Below are positions 33,876 to 43,075 of a DNA stretch of 64,000 nucleotides, piece by piece. The stretch is taken from the NCBI GenBank assembly GCA_016195325.1, contig JACPZX010000017.1, positions 41,196 to 105,195 of the forward strand. Direction: 5' to 3'. The number at the start of each line of letters is the position of its first letter. Position 1 is the first letter of the stretch. Under the pieces are notes generated by a model, which was given only the letters and a program-made list of their open reading frames with translations, was not told where the DNA came from and did not search any database. A program made the translations under genes and the position numbers. The stretch comes from Acidobacteriota bacterium. GTDB lineage: Bacteria; Acidobacteriota; Polarisedimenticolia; JACPZX01.

Positions 33876-35019
33876 GGCCCGGATGCGCGTCACGCTGGTC
33901 AACCGACTCGCCGCGATCCACCGCGGCGGGGGCGAAATCTACGACCTGAGCCTCGCTCGGGCCCTTCGCTCGGCGGGCGCGGAGCTCGAGATCATCACCG
34001 GGACGCCGGCCCTCTCGCCAACCCCAGCGCCCATCGAGGGGATTCCGACGCGCTACGCCCGGACGCCGTATCTCAGATCGACGGCCCACCGCCTCGGAAA
34101 CGCCGGCTGGCGACTCCTGGATCTGGACCTTCGATGGTTCGAGCGGGCGGCGTTCCGCCTCATCCGGGCCGGCCTCCCCCGGCCGGACGTCGTTCACGTC
34201 ACCGGGCTGGCCCGCCTGGCGCATCGCCTCGAGTCGGAGCTTTTCATCCCGTCGCTCGTCCTCTTCCCCGGCCCCCCCTCGCTCACCCACAGGGCGCTCA
34301 TCGGCCGCTGCCGCCACGTGGCGGGTGTGGGCGCCGTCGCTCCCTATCTTCGGGAGAACTTCCGGGCCGGCATCCACGAGGTCACGGCGGGGGTCGACAC
34401 CGGAGTCTTCCGGCCGGTGCCGCCCGCCGCGAGGGAGAGGCTGGGGCTCCTCGGCGACGACCGCGTGGTCCTGTTCGCCGGGAGGCTCGTCCCCCTCAAG
34501 AACCTCCCCCTCCTCGCGGAGGCGTTCGCGGGAATCCGCGAGAGGGTGGCGGGCGCCCGGCTCGTCGTGGCCGGGGACGGGCCGTCACGCTCCGAGTTCG
34601 TCCGACGGTGCGCCCGGGCCGGGCTCCGCGCCGATGGCATCCGCCCCGACGTCGTCATCGCGGGCGAGGTCCCTCACGACGCGATGGCGGAGATCTACGC
34701 CGCGGCCGATCTCGTCGTCCTGACGAGCCTCGACGAATCGTTCTCCCTCGTCGCCCTGGAGGCGATGGCGTGCGGCCGCGCCGTGCTCGTCCCGGCGGCC
34801 GTGTATCTCCCCAGGCTCGTGGAAGATCGCGTGACAGGCCGACTCTACCCCAGGGGCGAGCGCCAGCCGTTCGTCGACGCCGCCGTCCAGATGCTGGGGG
34901 ATCCCGCGGAGCGCCAGCGCCTCGGAGCGGCCGCGCGCGACGCCGCGATGCGCCGGCACTCGTGGGACGCCGTCGCCCGGGAGTTCATGAAGCTCTACGA
35001 AGGGATGGCGCCGGCTTGA
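33874..35019 (+). CDS. Family 4 glycosyltransferase (plus strand)
   Basis: 381 residues from the ATG at 33874 (378 from 33883). Motifs: RVTLVNRLAAIHRGGGEIYD, DVVHVTGLARLAHRLES, RVVLFAGRLVPLKNLPLLAE, LVVAGDGPSRSEFVR and SFSLVALEAMACGRAVLVPA. The initial MARM may not be translated if the TACAAT box is a promoter. The stop overlaps the TTG of the flippase gene (TTGA), so the two form a unit divergent from the large minus operon. Confidence 0.85.
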   Translation: MARMRVTLVNRLAAIHRGGGEIYDLSLARALRSAGAELEIITGTPALSPTPAPIEGIPTRYARTPYLRSTAHRLGNAGWRLLDLDLRWFERAAFRLIRAGLPRPDVVHVTGLARLAHRLESELFIPSLVLFPGPPSLTHRALIGRCRHVAGVGAVAPYLRENFRAGIHEVTAGVDTGVFRPVPPAARERLGLLGDDRVVLFAGRLVPLKNLPLLAEAFAGIRERVAGARLVVAGDGPSRSEFVRRCARAGLRADGIRPDVVIAGEVPHDAMAEIYAAADLVVLTSLDESFSLVALEAMACGRAVLVPAAVYLPRLVEDRVTGRLYPRGERQPFVDAAVQMLGDPAERQRLGAAARDAAMRRHSWDAVAREFMKLYEGMAPA

Positions 35020-36569
35020 CCCCCGGCGTGCGTCGCGCGGTGGCCGCCGGCACGGTCACACTCCTGTCCGCGCGCCTCGTCGTCGCCGGGCTGGCGATGA
35101 TCTTCATCGCCGTCAGCACGCGGCTCCTCTCGCTCCGCGAGATGGCGGTCTTCGCCGTCTACAGCTCGCTCTGCGTCACTCAGTCGATGATCTGCTCGCT
35201 CGGGCTGCTGACCATGTGCACACGTGAGCTCCCGGCCCTGATGGGCCAGCAGGATCTGGACGGCGCGTCGCGCCTGCTCCGGACCTCGCTCCTCATCAAC
35301 GCGTCCGTGTCCGCGGTCGTCGCGGTGATTCTCTTCGCGGCCTCCCGCCCGATCAGCCTTCTCTTCCTGAAGGACGACGCCTTCGTGCCGGAGATCCGCA
35401 TCGTCGCCGCGGGGGTCTTCCTCTGGAACATCTTCGAGGCCAACCAGGTGCTGCAGGTCGCCCTCCAGCGGTTCCGGACCTACGGAAGGGCGAACGTGCT
35501 CTGCGCGATCGCGCAGCGCGGAGCTTCCCTGGCGCTCTTCTTCCTGATGGCTCCTTCCGGGAGGGGGCTCGCCGGATACCTTCTCGGGTACGCCGCGGGG
35601 ACGCTCGCCGGCATCGCGGTCACGTTCGCGTCGATCCGCGATCTCCTCGCCCGCCCGAGCGGCCGGCAGTCGATCGGCCCCCTGCTCCGCTACTCCGTCC
35701 CGTTCTACGCCGACGGGTACCTCAGGTACCTCTACACCCAGGCCGATCAGCTTCTGGTCGGCGTCTTCCTGTCGCCCGAGGTCTTCTCGCTGTACTTCGT
35801 GGCGAAGCGCTTCATCCAGTACTACCAGCAGATGATCGCCTCGTCGATCGACCCGGTCCTCGCGAAGGTGGCCGAGCTTCGATCCCGAGGGGGGGAGGCC
35901 GTCTCGCGCTCGCTCCGGGCCGCGTCCCGCTACTTCATCCTGGTCTTCCTGCCGTTTTCCGTGGCGTCGGCGGCCCTCAGCGGATTCTACCTGCAGCTCG
36001 CCGGCGGAGATCGGTATCGACCGGCGACGCTCGTCCTCGCGCTGCTGTCGCTCTCCGTCGCCCCTTACGCGGCCTTCAATCTCGTCACCGGGTACGTGTA
36101 CGTCCTGGGGGCGCCCCTCGACAGGCTGAAGCACAATCTGGTCGCGGGGCTCACCCAGCTGGCGATCATGACCTCGCTCCTCGGCGCGGGCGCGGCGGCG
36201 GGGGCGCCGCCCATCACCGCGGCGGCGGCGATCGCGGTGGCGAGGGTCGTCTCGCTCCTCGTCGGGCTCGCGTACGCTCACCGCCAGCTCTCGCGGTACC
36301 TCGCGCCGGCCTACGACGTCGAGGCGCTGGCGCCCACCTTCGCCGGGTCGGCCGTTCTCGCGGCGGCAATCCTCGTCCCACGGGTCTTCGGCGCGCCGAT
36401 TTTCTCCGCGCCGATCGGCGCCGCGGTGGGCGCGGGGCTCTTCATCCTGATCGTCAGGCCCGCGGTTCGAGACGACGATCTGGCCCTTCTCGGAGACCTC
36501 CTCCGCGGGCGCTTTCGTCCCGCCGAGCGGCTCGCGCGCCGGGTGTTCCGCCGGCCCGCCGCGGGATGA
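35016..36569 (+). CDS. Polysaccharide flippase (Wzx/MOP superfamily)
   Basis: 517 residues from the TTG at 35016, with about 12-14 hydrophobic segments and the family pattern of paired helices: TVTLLSARLVVAGLAMIF at the start, SVPFYADGYLRYLYTQADQL and LLVGVFLSPEVFSLYFVAKR in the middle. It should flip undecaprenyl-linked repeat units across the inner membrane. TTG is chosen because it overlaps the previous stop (TTGA), the pattern used throughout this locus; a GTG at 35028 is possible. It is the only flippase candidate in the window and may serve both glycan blocks. Confidence 0.82.
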   Translation: MTPGVRRAVAAGTVTLLSARLVVAGLAMIFIAVSTRLLSLREMAVFAVYSSLCVTQSMICSLGLLTMCTRELPALMGQQDLDGASRLLRTSLLINASVSAVVAVILFAASRPISLLFLKDDAFVPEIRIVAAGVFLWNIFEANQVLQVALQRFRTYGRANVLCAIAQRGASLALFFLMAPSGRGLAGYLLGYAAGTLAGIAVTFASIRDLLARPSGRQSIGPLLRYSVPFYADGYLRYLYTQADQLLVGVFLSPEVFSLYFVAKRFIQYYQQMIASSIDPVLAKVAELRSRGGEAVSRSLRAASRYFILVFLPFSVASAALSGFYLQLAGGDRYRPATLVLALLSLSVAPYAAFNLVTGYVYVLGAPLDRLKHNLVAGLTQLAIMTSLLGAGAAAGAPPITAAAAIAVARVVSLLVGLAYAHRQLSRYLAPAYDVEALAPTFAGSAVLAAAILVPRVFGAPIFSAPIGAAVGAGLFILIVRPAVRDDDLALLGDLLRGRFRPAERLARRVFRRPAAG

Positions 36570-36900
36570 CACGCCTGTAACCTCCTGGCATGCGGGTTGA
36601 ATGAGTTCTCCCATTACGCAGGGGATTCGTCACGCTCCCGGGAAGCGCACGCGACACCTCGCGCCGCCTGGATAACGACGATGACCGTTTGGATATCGGT
36701 GGGGGATCTGCCCGCTTCAACGCTTCCGGGTTGGAAGTTACATCTCTCGGGACAGACGTGGCTTGAAACCTAGCGCTGCGCGGGCTCCTGGCCAATATTC
36801 ATCTCCCGTTCTCGCCCTGTGGGGGTATGATCTTGGGGCCGCGGCCTGCGGCAAGTCACCGCGGGGCCGGGGCGAATTGAACCGGGTGTCAGGAGGTATC
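36570..36900 (+). other. 331-nt intergenic region ahead of the collagen/propeller genes
   Basis: No gene is supported here. A TATGAT box lies at 36826-36831 without a clear -35 box, and a strong ribosome site AGGAGG at 36891-36896 precedes the GTG start at 36901. An open frame from an ATG at 36763 runs into the downstream gene but lacks signal-peptide or family features. No terminator hairpin with a T-run was found after the flippase gene. Confidence 0.4.
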
Positions 36901-38724
36901 GTGGACCTGCTTTCCATGCACCGACGCGTGATCGGGCTGACCTTGGGTTTCATCGCAACGGCTTTCGTCTCGGGAGGAAACGCTCTGGCGATCGAGGCGA
37001 CGCTCATGGACGACGCGCACGTCTCGTCCGCGTCCCCGACCGGGCACTTCGGCGCGAAGACCTCCGTCCTCGTGTCGCAGAGCCCAGCCGCGACCTCCTT
37101 CCTCAAGTTCGATCTCTCCTCGTTTCCCAGCGCGATCACCGGCGGCGGGGTCGCCAAGGCGACGCTCAAGATCTGGCTGAGCAAGGTGACGAGCCCGGGA
37201 ACGATCAACGTGCAGCGCGTGATGGCTCCCTGGAACGAGGAGTCGATCACGTTCAGCACGGCTCCCGCCCTCGGAACCGTCGAAACCTCCTTCGACATCG
37301 ACGCCACCTCCGCGCGCTCGTACATGACGGCCGACGTGACGGCGCTCGTCAGCGCGTGGCTCGCGGGATCCGTGTCGAACGACGGGATCGCGCTCGTCTC
37401 GGGCACCGGTGGGCCGGCCGGTGCTTTCGACAGCAAGGAGAACACGACCACCAGCCACGAGGCCTTTCTCGATCTCGTCTTCGTCGGGCCCCAGGGCCCT
37501 CAGGGGGCCAACGGGCTGACCGGCCCCGGCGGGCCGGCCGGCGCGACGGGGCCGCAGGGCCTTCAGGGACCCCAGGGAGTCCAGGGGATCGCAGGGCCGC
37601 AGGGCGCGGCCGGACCGGCGGGGGCCACGGGCGCTCAGGGAATCCAGGGAATCGCAGGACCGCTGGGGCCGACCGGGACTGCCGGCGCGACCGGATCGCA
37701 GGGCGCGCAGGGAGCTCAGGGGCTGCCGGGGCCGGTCGGGCCGACCGGATCGCAGGGATTGCAGGGACCTGCCGGCAACACGGGGCCCGCGGGCGCGACC
37801 GGGTCGCAAGGTCCCATCGGGCCGATCGGCGCCCAGGGGCCGTCGGGAAACTCACAGAACCTCCTCGCAATCGCCACGCTGCGCTGGTTCGAGGCCGTCC
37901 AGAGCGGGATCGCCTTCGCCACGTCCGCGAAGCCGACGGGGGTCGTCTTCGACGGCCTGAACGTCTGGATCGCGAACTTCGACAGCGGAACCCTGACCAA
38001 GCTCCGAGTCAGCACCGGGGCGTTCCAGAGTAACTCCACCGTAGGGAACAACCCCCTCGGACTCGCGTACGATGGCGCCAACGTCTGGGTGACGAACTTC
38101 GGCGGCGGAACCGTCTCGAAGGTGCGGTCTCTTGATGGCGTCGTCGTCGGGACGGTGATCGTCGGCAGCGGTCCGACGGGGGTCGCTTTCGACGGGACGA
38201 GCATCTGGATCGCGAACCAGAACTCGAACACCGTCATGAAGATCCGTCCGAGCGACGGCGTCATCCTCGGCACCTTCAATGTCGGCGTCTCACCGAGAGG
38301 GGTGGCGTTCGACGGCGCGAACATCTGGGTCACCAACGCGAACGACAACACGCTCATGAAGCTGAACCAGGCGGGCACCGTGACCCAGACGGTCAACGTC
38401 GGGGCGCGGCCTGTGCGGTTGACCTTCGACGGCGTGTACATCTGGAGCGCGAACTTCGACGACAACACGGTGTCGAAGGTGCGGGCGAGCGACGGCGTGG
38501 TCTTCGGCACATTCAACGTCGGAACGCAGCCGCTCGCGATCGGCTACGACGGTCAGAGCATCTGGGTCACGAACAGCGGCGCGAGCTCGGTCACGAAGCT
38601 CCGCGCCAGCGACGGCTCGCTCATCGGCACCTACTCCGTCGGGTCCGCCCCCCAGGGGATCGCGTTCGACGGCGTCAACCTCTGGATTTCGAACTCGCTG
38701 AGCAACACAGTCTCGAAGCTGTAG
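36901..38724 (+). CDS. Secreted DNRLRE + collagen-like + seven-bladed propeller protein (copy 1)
   Basis: 607 residues from the GTG at 36901. A signal peptide covers ~1-30. Residues ~31-195 are a DNRLRE/CBM96-like beta domain ([47 protein letters not shown]). Residues ~196-318 are about 40 uninterrupted Gly-X-Y triplets. From ~330 to the end seven units of about 40 residues follow, each with a FDG-x-x-I/V-W-V/I-x-N and a T-V-x-K-L/V core, a YncE/NHL-type propeller. The gene was assigned this start because of AGGAGG 4 nt upstream. It is probably surface-exposed or released; the collagen part could trimerise. Confidence 0.83.
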   Translation: MDLLSMHRRVIGLTLGFIATAFVSGGNALAIEATLMDDAHVSSASPTGHFGAKTSVLVSQSPAATSFLKFDLSSFPSAITGGGVAKATLKIWLSKVTSPGTINVQRVMAPWNEESITFSTAPALGTVETSFDIDATSARSYMTADVTALVSAWLAGSVSNDGIALVSGTGGPAGAFDSKENTTTSHEAFLDLVFVGPQGPQGANGLTGPGGPAGATGPQGLQGPQGVQGIAGPQGAAGPAGATGAQGIQGIAGPLGPTGTAGATGSQGAQGAQGLPGPVGPTGSQGLQGPAGNTGPAGATGSQGPIGPIGAQGPSGNSQNLLAIATLRWFEAVQSGIAFATSAKPTGVVFDGLNVWIANFDSGTLTKLRVSTGAFQSNSTVGNNPLGLAYDGANVWVTNFGGGTVSKVRSLDGVVVGTVIVGSGPTGVAFDGTSIWIANQNSNTVMKIRPSDGVILGTFNVGVSPRGVAFDGANIWVTNANDNTLMKLNQAGTVTQTVNVGARPVRLTFDGVYIWSANFDDNTVSKVRASDGVVFGTFNVGTQPLAIGYDGQSIWVTNSGASSVTKLRASDGSLIGTYSVGSAPQGIAFDGVNLWISNSLSNTVSKL

Positions 38725-38745
38725 TCGCGGCGCGCGCCGCGGAAA

Positions 38746-40596
38746 ATGGAGCTTGGAATGGGGGGTGCCGGCGGATCGGTGTACTCTGCCCGATACCCCT
38801 CTCTCGTCGCCGCGGCGACCGTCGCGCTCGCCGCCACTCTCTTCGCGGACGGAGCGCTTGCGGCGCGGGCCCCCGCGTTCGCCGACGCCCACACGTCGTC
38901 GCTCGCCTCCGCGATTCAGCTCGGCGCCGCCCCCGAGCTCGACGTCTCCCTCTCTCCGCTCCAGACCGCATTCCTCCAGTTCGACATGTCGACGCTTCCC
39001 GGCGGGATCACATCGGCGGACGTCGGCCTCGCCCGCGTCCGCCTCTTCGTCCGGAGCGTGATGGCCGCGGGAGCCTTCGAAGTGAGGCCGGTGGGAGACT
39101 CCTGGACCGAGAGCGGCATCACGTTCGATTCATCGCCCGCCCTCGGCGCCGCCGTCTCCACGTTCACAGTCGCGCCGGGCGCGCTCGGCACCTTCGTCGA
39201 CGTCGACGTCACGTCGCTCGTGAAATCCTGGATTGACGGGGTCGTGCCGAACCACGGCATCGCGATCGTCTCGACGTCGGGGGCGGCCGTCGCCTTCGAC
39301 AGCCGGGACGACGTGACCACCAGCCACGCGCCGGCGCTGCACGTCGATCTCGTGGCGAAGGTCGGCGCCCAGGGAGCGGCGGGCGCGCAGGGGACGCCGG
39401 GCCCGGTGGGGGCGACCGGACCTCAGGGCCTCGATGGAATCCCGGGATCGGACGGGCCTCAGGGGCTTCCCGGGGTGGACGGGGCCCCGGGTGCGAATGG
39501 ATCTCCTGGTCTCCAGGGGATTCCGGGGACCGCGGGCGACGCGGGGCCGGCGGGGGCCGCCGGGCCGACCGGGCCCGACGGGATTCAGGGGGTGACGGGG
39601 ACCGCGGGAAGCGCCGGCGCTCAGGGGATCGCCGGTGCGCCGGGGGCCGCCGGACCCACGGGCGCCGACGGCCCGATCGGAGGCACCGGCCCCGGGGGGC
39701 CGACCGGACCGGCGGGGACCCCGTTCAATCCGATGGCGATCGCGGCGCTCCGCTGGTACGAGTCGAATCAGATCCCGATCTCCTACGTGACGCACGCCCA
39801 CCCGATCGGCGGGGCATTCGACGGGCAATACATCTGGATCGCGAACTTCAACAACAGCAGCGTGGAGCGGCTGTCGGTCGCCACGGGCCAGAACCAGGGG
39901 ACGTTTGCGGCGGGACAGTCCCCCTTCGCGGTCCTGACCGACGGCGCGTTCGTCTGGGTCACGAACTTCGGGGGGAACAGCGTCTCGAAGGTCCGGGCGA
40001 GCGACGGCGTGAAGATCGCCGACTACCCCACCGGCCGCGGGCCCACCGCGCACGCGTTCGACGGGACCAACATCTGGGTCCCGAACCAGACCGACAACAC
40101 GGTCACGAAGCTGCGCGCGAGCGACGGCGCCAATCTGGGGACGTTCGCGACGGGGCTCTCGCCGCGCGGCGTGACGTTCGACGGCGTGAATATCTGGATC
40201 GCCAACGGCAACGCGAACACCGTCCAGGTGATGCGGCCGTCCGACGGCGTGATCCTGGCGACCTACGGCGTCGGCGCCGTCCCGCTGCGCGCGACCTTCG
40301 ACGGCGCGTCGATGTGGGTGTGCAACTTCAACGACAACACGGTGACCCGCCTGCGGGTGAGCGACGGGGCGGTCCTCGCGACGATACCCGTCGGCAACGG
40401 CCCGTTCTGGTCGCTGTACGACGGGTCGTCGATCTGGGTCTCGCACAAGTTCAGCAACAACGTCTACAAGCTGCGGGCGAGCGACGGCTCGCTGATCGCC
40501 ATCTACCCGGCGGCGACGGCCCCCGAGGGGCTGGTGTACGACGGCGCGAACGTCTGGGTGACCTCCTCGACCGGCGACGTCGTCCTGAAGTTCTGA
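38746..40596 (+). CDS. Secreted DNRLRE + collagen-like + seven-bladed propeller protein (copy 2)
   Basis: 616 residues, tandem paralogue of the upstream gene with the same three-part order. Signal peptide ~15-40 (VAAATVALAATLFADGALAA), DNRLRE-like domain (~41-205, FLQFDMSTLPGGITSAD, VTSLVKSWIDGVVPNHGIAI), Gly-X-Y repeats (~209-327), then seven 40-residue blades (FDGTNIWVPN, FDGVNIWIAN, YDGSSIWVSH and so on). Sequence has diverged from copy 1 in the linker and blades, so duplication is not recent. Start could also be the ATG at 38758, which has GGAG 7 nt upstream. It is convergent with manC. Confidence 0.83.
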   Translation: MELGMGGAGGSVYSARYPSLVAAATVALAATLFADGALAARAPAFADAHTSSLASAIQLGAAPELDVSLSPLQTAFLQFDMSTLPGGITSADVGLARVRLFVRSVMAAGAFEVRPVGDSWTESGITFDSSPALGAAVSTFTVAPGALGTFVDVDVTSLVKSWIDGVVPNHGIAIVSTSGAAVAFDSRDDVTTSHAPALHVDLVAKVGAQGAAGAQGTPGPVGATGPQGLDGIPGSDGPQGLPGVDGAPGANGSPGLQGIPGTAGDAGPAGAAGPTGPDGIQGVTGTAGSAGAQGIAGAPGAAGPTGADGPIGGTGPGGPTGPAGTPFNPMAIAALRWYESNQIPISYVTHAHPIGGAFDGQYIWIANFNNSSVERLSVATGQNQGTFAAGQSPFAVLTDGAFVWVTNFGGNSVSKVRASDGVKIADYPTGRGPTAHAFDGTNIWVPNQTDNTVTKLRASDGANLGTFATGLSPRGVTFDGVNIWIANGNANTVQVMRPSDGVILATYGVGAVPLRATFDGASMWVCNFNDNTVTRLRVSDGAVLATIPVGNGPFWSLYDGSSIWVSHKFSNNVYKLRASDGSLIAIYPAATAPEGLVYDGANVWVTSSTGDVVLKF

Positions 40597-40600
40597 TCGC

Positions 40601-41704
40601 TCAGAGTAGGTCCGGGCGACCCCTCCGGGAGAGCGCGGCCACGACGTCTCGGACCTTCTGCGACGAGCCCCGGCGGCAGATGAGGAGGGCGTCGCCCGCG
40701 TCGACGACGATCAGGTCGCTCACCCCGACGAGCGCGATGACCTTCCCGCCGGAACGCACCAGGTTGCCGCTCGACTCGATCGCCAGCACCTCCTCGTCGA
40801 GGACGTTGCCGGCGTCGTCCGGCGCGCCGAGCTCCGCCACGGCGTCCCAGGATCCGACGTCGCTCCACCCCGCGTCGCACGGAACCACGAGAACGTTCCG
40901 GGCTTTTTCCATCACGGCGTAGTCGATCGAGATCGAGGGCTGCGAGGCGAACACCTCGCGGACGGCGCTCCGGACGGCCGGGCGCGCCAGCGGATCGTCC
41001 GCCGCCTCCGGGAGGGCGGGGCCGAGCGCGGCCCGGATTCTCTCAAGACCGTCGTGCAGGATCGGATGATGGCGGCGGATCGCGTCGAGGATCGACGCCA
41101 CCCGCCACACGAAGACCCCGGCGTTCCAGAAGTGGCGTCCGGAGCCCGCGAGAGTCGAGGCGGTCGCCGCGTCGGGCTTCTCGATGAACCGGAGCGCCCG
41201 CAGCGAGCCTGACGCGCCGGCCTCGCCCGCCTCGATGTACCCGTAGCCGGTCTCCGGGCGTGCCGGGCGAATCCCCAGAGTGACGAGATGGTCGCCGGCC
41301 GCGGCGACTTCGGCGGCCGTCGCGATCGCCTCGGCGTACGCCCCCGGGCGGGAGTAGACGTGATCCGCCGGGCAGAAGACCGCGATCGCGCCGGGATCCA
41401 TCAGCGACAGCCTGAGGGCCGAGAGGCCCACGGCCGGGGCGGTGTTGCGCGCCACCGGCTCGCCGATGAAACGCGAGTCGGGAAGCTCCGGGAGCGCCGC
41501 GATGACTCCCGCGCGATGCTCCTCCCCCGCCGAGACGAGGATCCGCCCGGCCGGCCCCGACGCAGCGCAGCGATCGAACGTCTGCCGTATCAGCGAGGCC
41601 TCGCCCGAGAGCGAAAGAAACTGCTTGGGCCTCGACCTGCGGCTCGCGGGCCAGAAGCGCGTTCCCGATCCGCCCGCCATGATGACGTGATAGATGTCCG
41701 GCAT
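40601..41704 (-). CDS. manC: Mannose-1-phosphate guanylyltransferase
   Basis: 367 residues, single-domain form without the C-terminal isomerase domain. The N-terminal IMAGGSGTRFWPASRRSRPK binds GTP; FIGEPVARNTAPAVGLSALR, VFCPADHVYSR, GIRPARPETGYGYIE and the FIEKPDAATA motif follow. It makes GDP-mannose from mannose 1-phosphate and GTP. As the last gene of the minus-strand block it follows the TPR gene after 6 nt and is convergent with the propeller genes with only 4 nt between stops. Confidence 0.92.
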   Translation of the reverse strand: MPDIYHVIMAGGSGTRFWPASRRSRPKQFLSLSGEASLIRQTFDRCAASGPAGRILVSAGEEHRAGVIAALPELPDSRFIGEPVARNTAPAVGLSALRLSLMDPGAIAVFCPADHVYSRPGAYAEAIATAAEVAAAGDHLVTLGIRPARPETGYGYIEAGEAGASGSLRALRFIEKPDAATASTLAGSGRHFWNAGVFVWRVASILDAIRRHHPILHDGLERIRAALGPALPEAADDPLARPAVRSAVREVFASQPSISIDYAVMEKARNVLVVPCDAGWSDVGSWDAVAELGAPDDAGNVLDEEVLAIESSGNLVRSGGKVIALVGVSDLIVVDAGDALLICRRGSSQKVRDVVAALSRRGRPDLL

Positions 41705-41710
41705 CCTCTC

Positions 41711-43075
41711 CTACCCGGCCTCTGGCCGACCGATCTCCCGGTTCAGGGATCGGAGCTGGTCCTTGAAGATCTCGTTGTCGGGAAACATCTCGACGAGCCG
41801 GCGCGCCAGCGCGATCGCCTTGCTGATCTGGTGCGTCCTGCGGTACATGGCGATCAGCTCGGCGTAGACGCTGGCCTTGTTCGGCTCGAGGCGGATGGCC
41901 GCTTCGTACTCCGCCTCCGCCTGGGCGAGCATCCCGAGCGACTCGTACGCCTGGCCGAGCTCGACGCCGATGTACGCCACCGTCGGGCTGAGCCATCGCG
42001 CCTGCTTCAGGTACTCGACCGCCTCGCGCTGGTCGTTCCGCATCATCGCGCACTTTCCGAGCAGCGCGTACACCAGACCGGAGGTTCGGGACTGCAGGCT
42101 CTGGCGGGAGATGGAGTCCTTGAGAACCTTCTCCGCCTCGTCGTATCGCTTCAGGCCGAAGAGGAGCTCTCCGAGGAGCTGCATGTAGGGCGACGGATCC
42201 GCGGCCGCCGCGATCGCCTGGCGGTAGGCGTCCACGGCCGTGTCGTGGTCGCCCGCCCTCTCGGCGAGATCCGCGAGATTGAGCCAGACCCTCTCGCGCA
42301 GGAAGAGGTGGTTCGACACGAGCGCCCTCTCGAGCGCTCCGCGCGCGGCGGCGTAGAGGTCCGCCGGCACGTCCTGTTTCGGCAGGTAGTAGTGCCACGA
42401 CAGGTCCGGCATGATCTCGATCGATCGGGCGTACGCGGCGAGCGCCTCCCGCCTCAGGCCGCGTCCGTCGTAGAAATCTCCGAGGTAAGCGTGGTAGAAG
42501 TAGTTGTTGGGCTCGAGGCGGGTCGACCGCGAGTACGCCGCGACGACGAGGCGGTCCTCGGCGTCGAGGCTCTGCGGCCGCTCCCCCGAGAGGGCGTCGA
42601 GGTCGACCGCTTCGTCCTTCAGCCGGAGCGATCGCTCTTTCTTGAACACCTCGGCGAGCCCGGCCCAGGCCCTGGCCGAGCCCGGCTGCCGATTGAGAGC
42701 CTCCGCGTACGACAGGAAGGCGAGCCGCAGCAGCGTCCGCGCGTCGTCGATCCGGTAGAAATGCTGGAACGCTCCGTCGTCCACCGTCCAGACGGCGAGA
42801 TCGCCCAGATCCAGGCACGGCTTCGCGGCGAGGGACGTTCGCGACACGGCGCGCGTGAGATAGGGGTAGGCCGGGCCGGGCTTCCCCGAGTTGTAGAGCT
42901 CGGCTCCACGGGACGCCTCCCATCCAACCCACCCTCGATCGAACTGCAGCCAGGCCGCGCCGGCGGCGACGAGGAAAGCCATCGCGGTGACCGCCCAGCG
43001 GATCCCGGGGCCGGGAGCGGAGCGAGACGGCGGGCTCGCGGGAAATGCCAGCCGACGCGCGCCCCGGTCGCTCAC
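41711..43075 (-). CDS. TPR-repeat protein with N-terminal membrane anchor
   Basis: 454 residues from the GTG at 43075. A single hydrophobic segment (about 26-44) places the bulk in the periplasm, with TPR repeats following: a degenerate one ~60-130, then clear units such as YFYHAYLGDFYDGRGLRREA, VWLNLADLAERAGDHDTAVD, AYIGVELGQAYESLGMLAQA. Such proteins scaffold polysaccharide assembly or secretion complexes. The GTG is preferred to the upstream ATG at 43111 because it gives a GTGA overlap with the aminotransferase stop. Confidence 0.75.
   Translation of the reverse strand: MSDRGARRLAFPASPPSRSAPGPGIRWAVTAMAFLVAAGAAWLQFDRGWVGWEASRGAELYNSGKPGPAYPYLTRAVSRTSLAAKPCLDLGDLAVWTVDDGAFQHFYRIDDARTLLRLAFLSYAEALNRQPGSARAWAGLAEVFKKERSLRLKDEAVDLDALSGERPQSLDAEDRLVVAAYSRSTRLEPNNYFYHAYLGDFYDGRGLRREALAAYARSIEIMPDLSWHYYLPKQDVPADLYAAARGALERALVSNHLFLRERVWLNLADLAERAGDHDTAVDAYRQAIAAAADPSPYMQLLGELLFGLKRYDEAEKVLKDSISRQSLQSRTSGLVYALLGKCAMMRNDQREAVEYLKQARWLSPTVAYIGVELGQAYESLGMLAQAEAEYEAAIRLEPNKASVYAELIAMYRRTHQISKAIALARRLVEMFPDNEIFKDQLRSLNREIGRPEAG

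Noticed and set aside
36763-36900. An ATG at 36763 as the start of the first collagen/propeller protein
   Set aside because: The added 46 residues contain no signal-peptide features and the GTG at 36901 has AGGAGG 4 nt upstream and is followed at once by a proper signal peptide.
37495-37850. Short regularly spaced repeats that could be a CRISPR array
   Set aside because: They are codons for Gly-X-Y triplets within an open frame; there are no spacers of constant length and no cas genes.
40594-40603. TGATCGCTCA between the propeller gene and manC as a terminator
   Set aside because: Too short to form a stable hairpin and no T-run is present.
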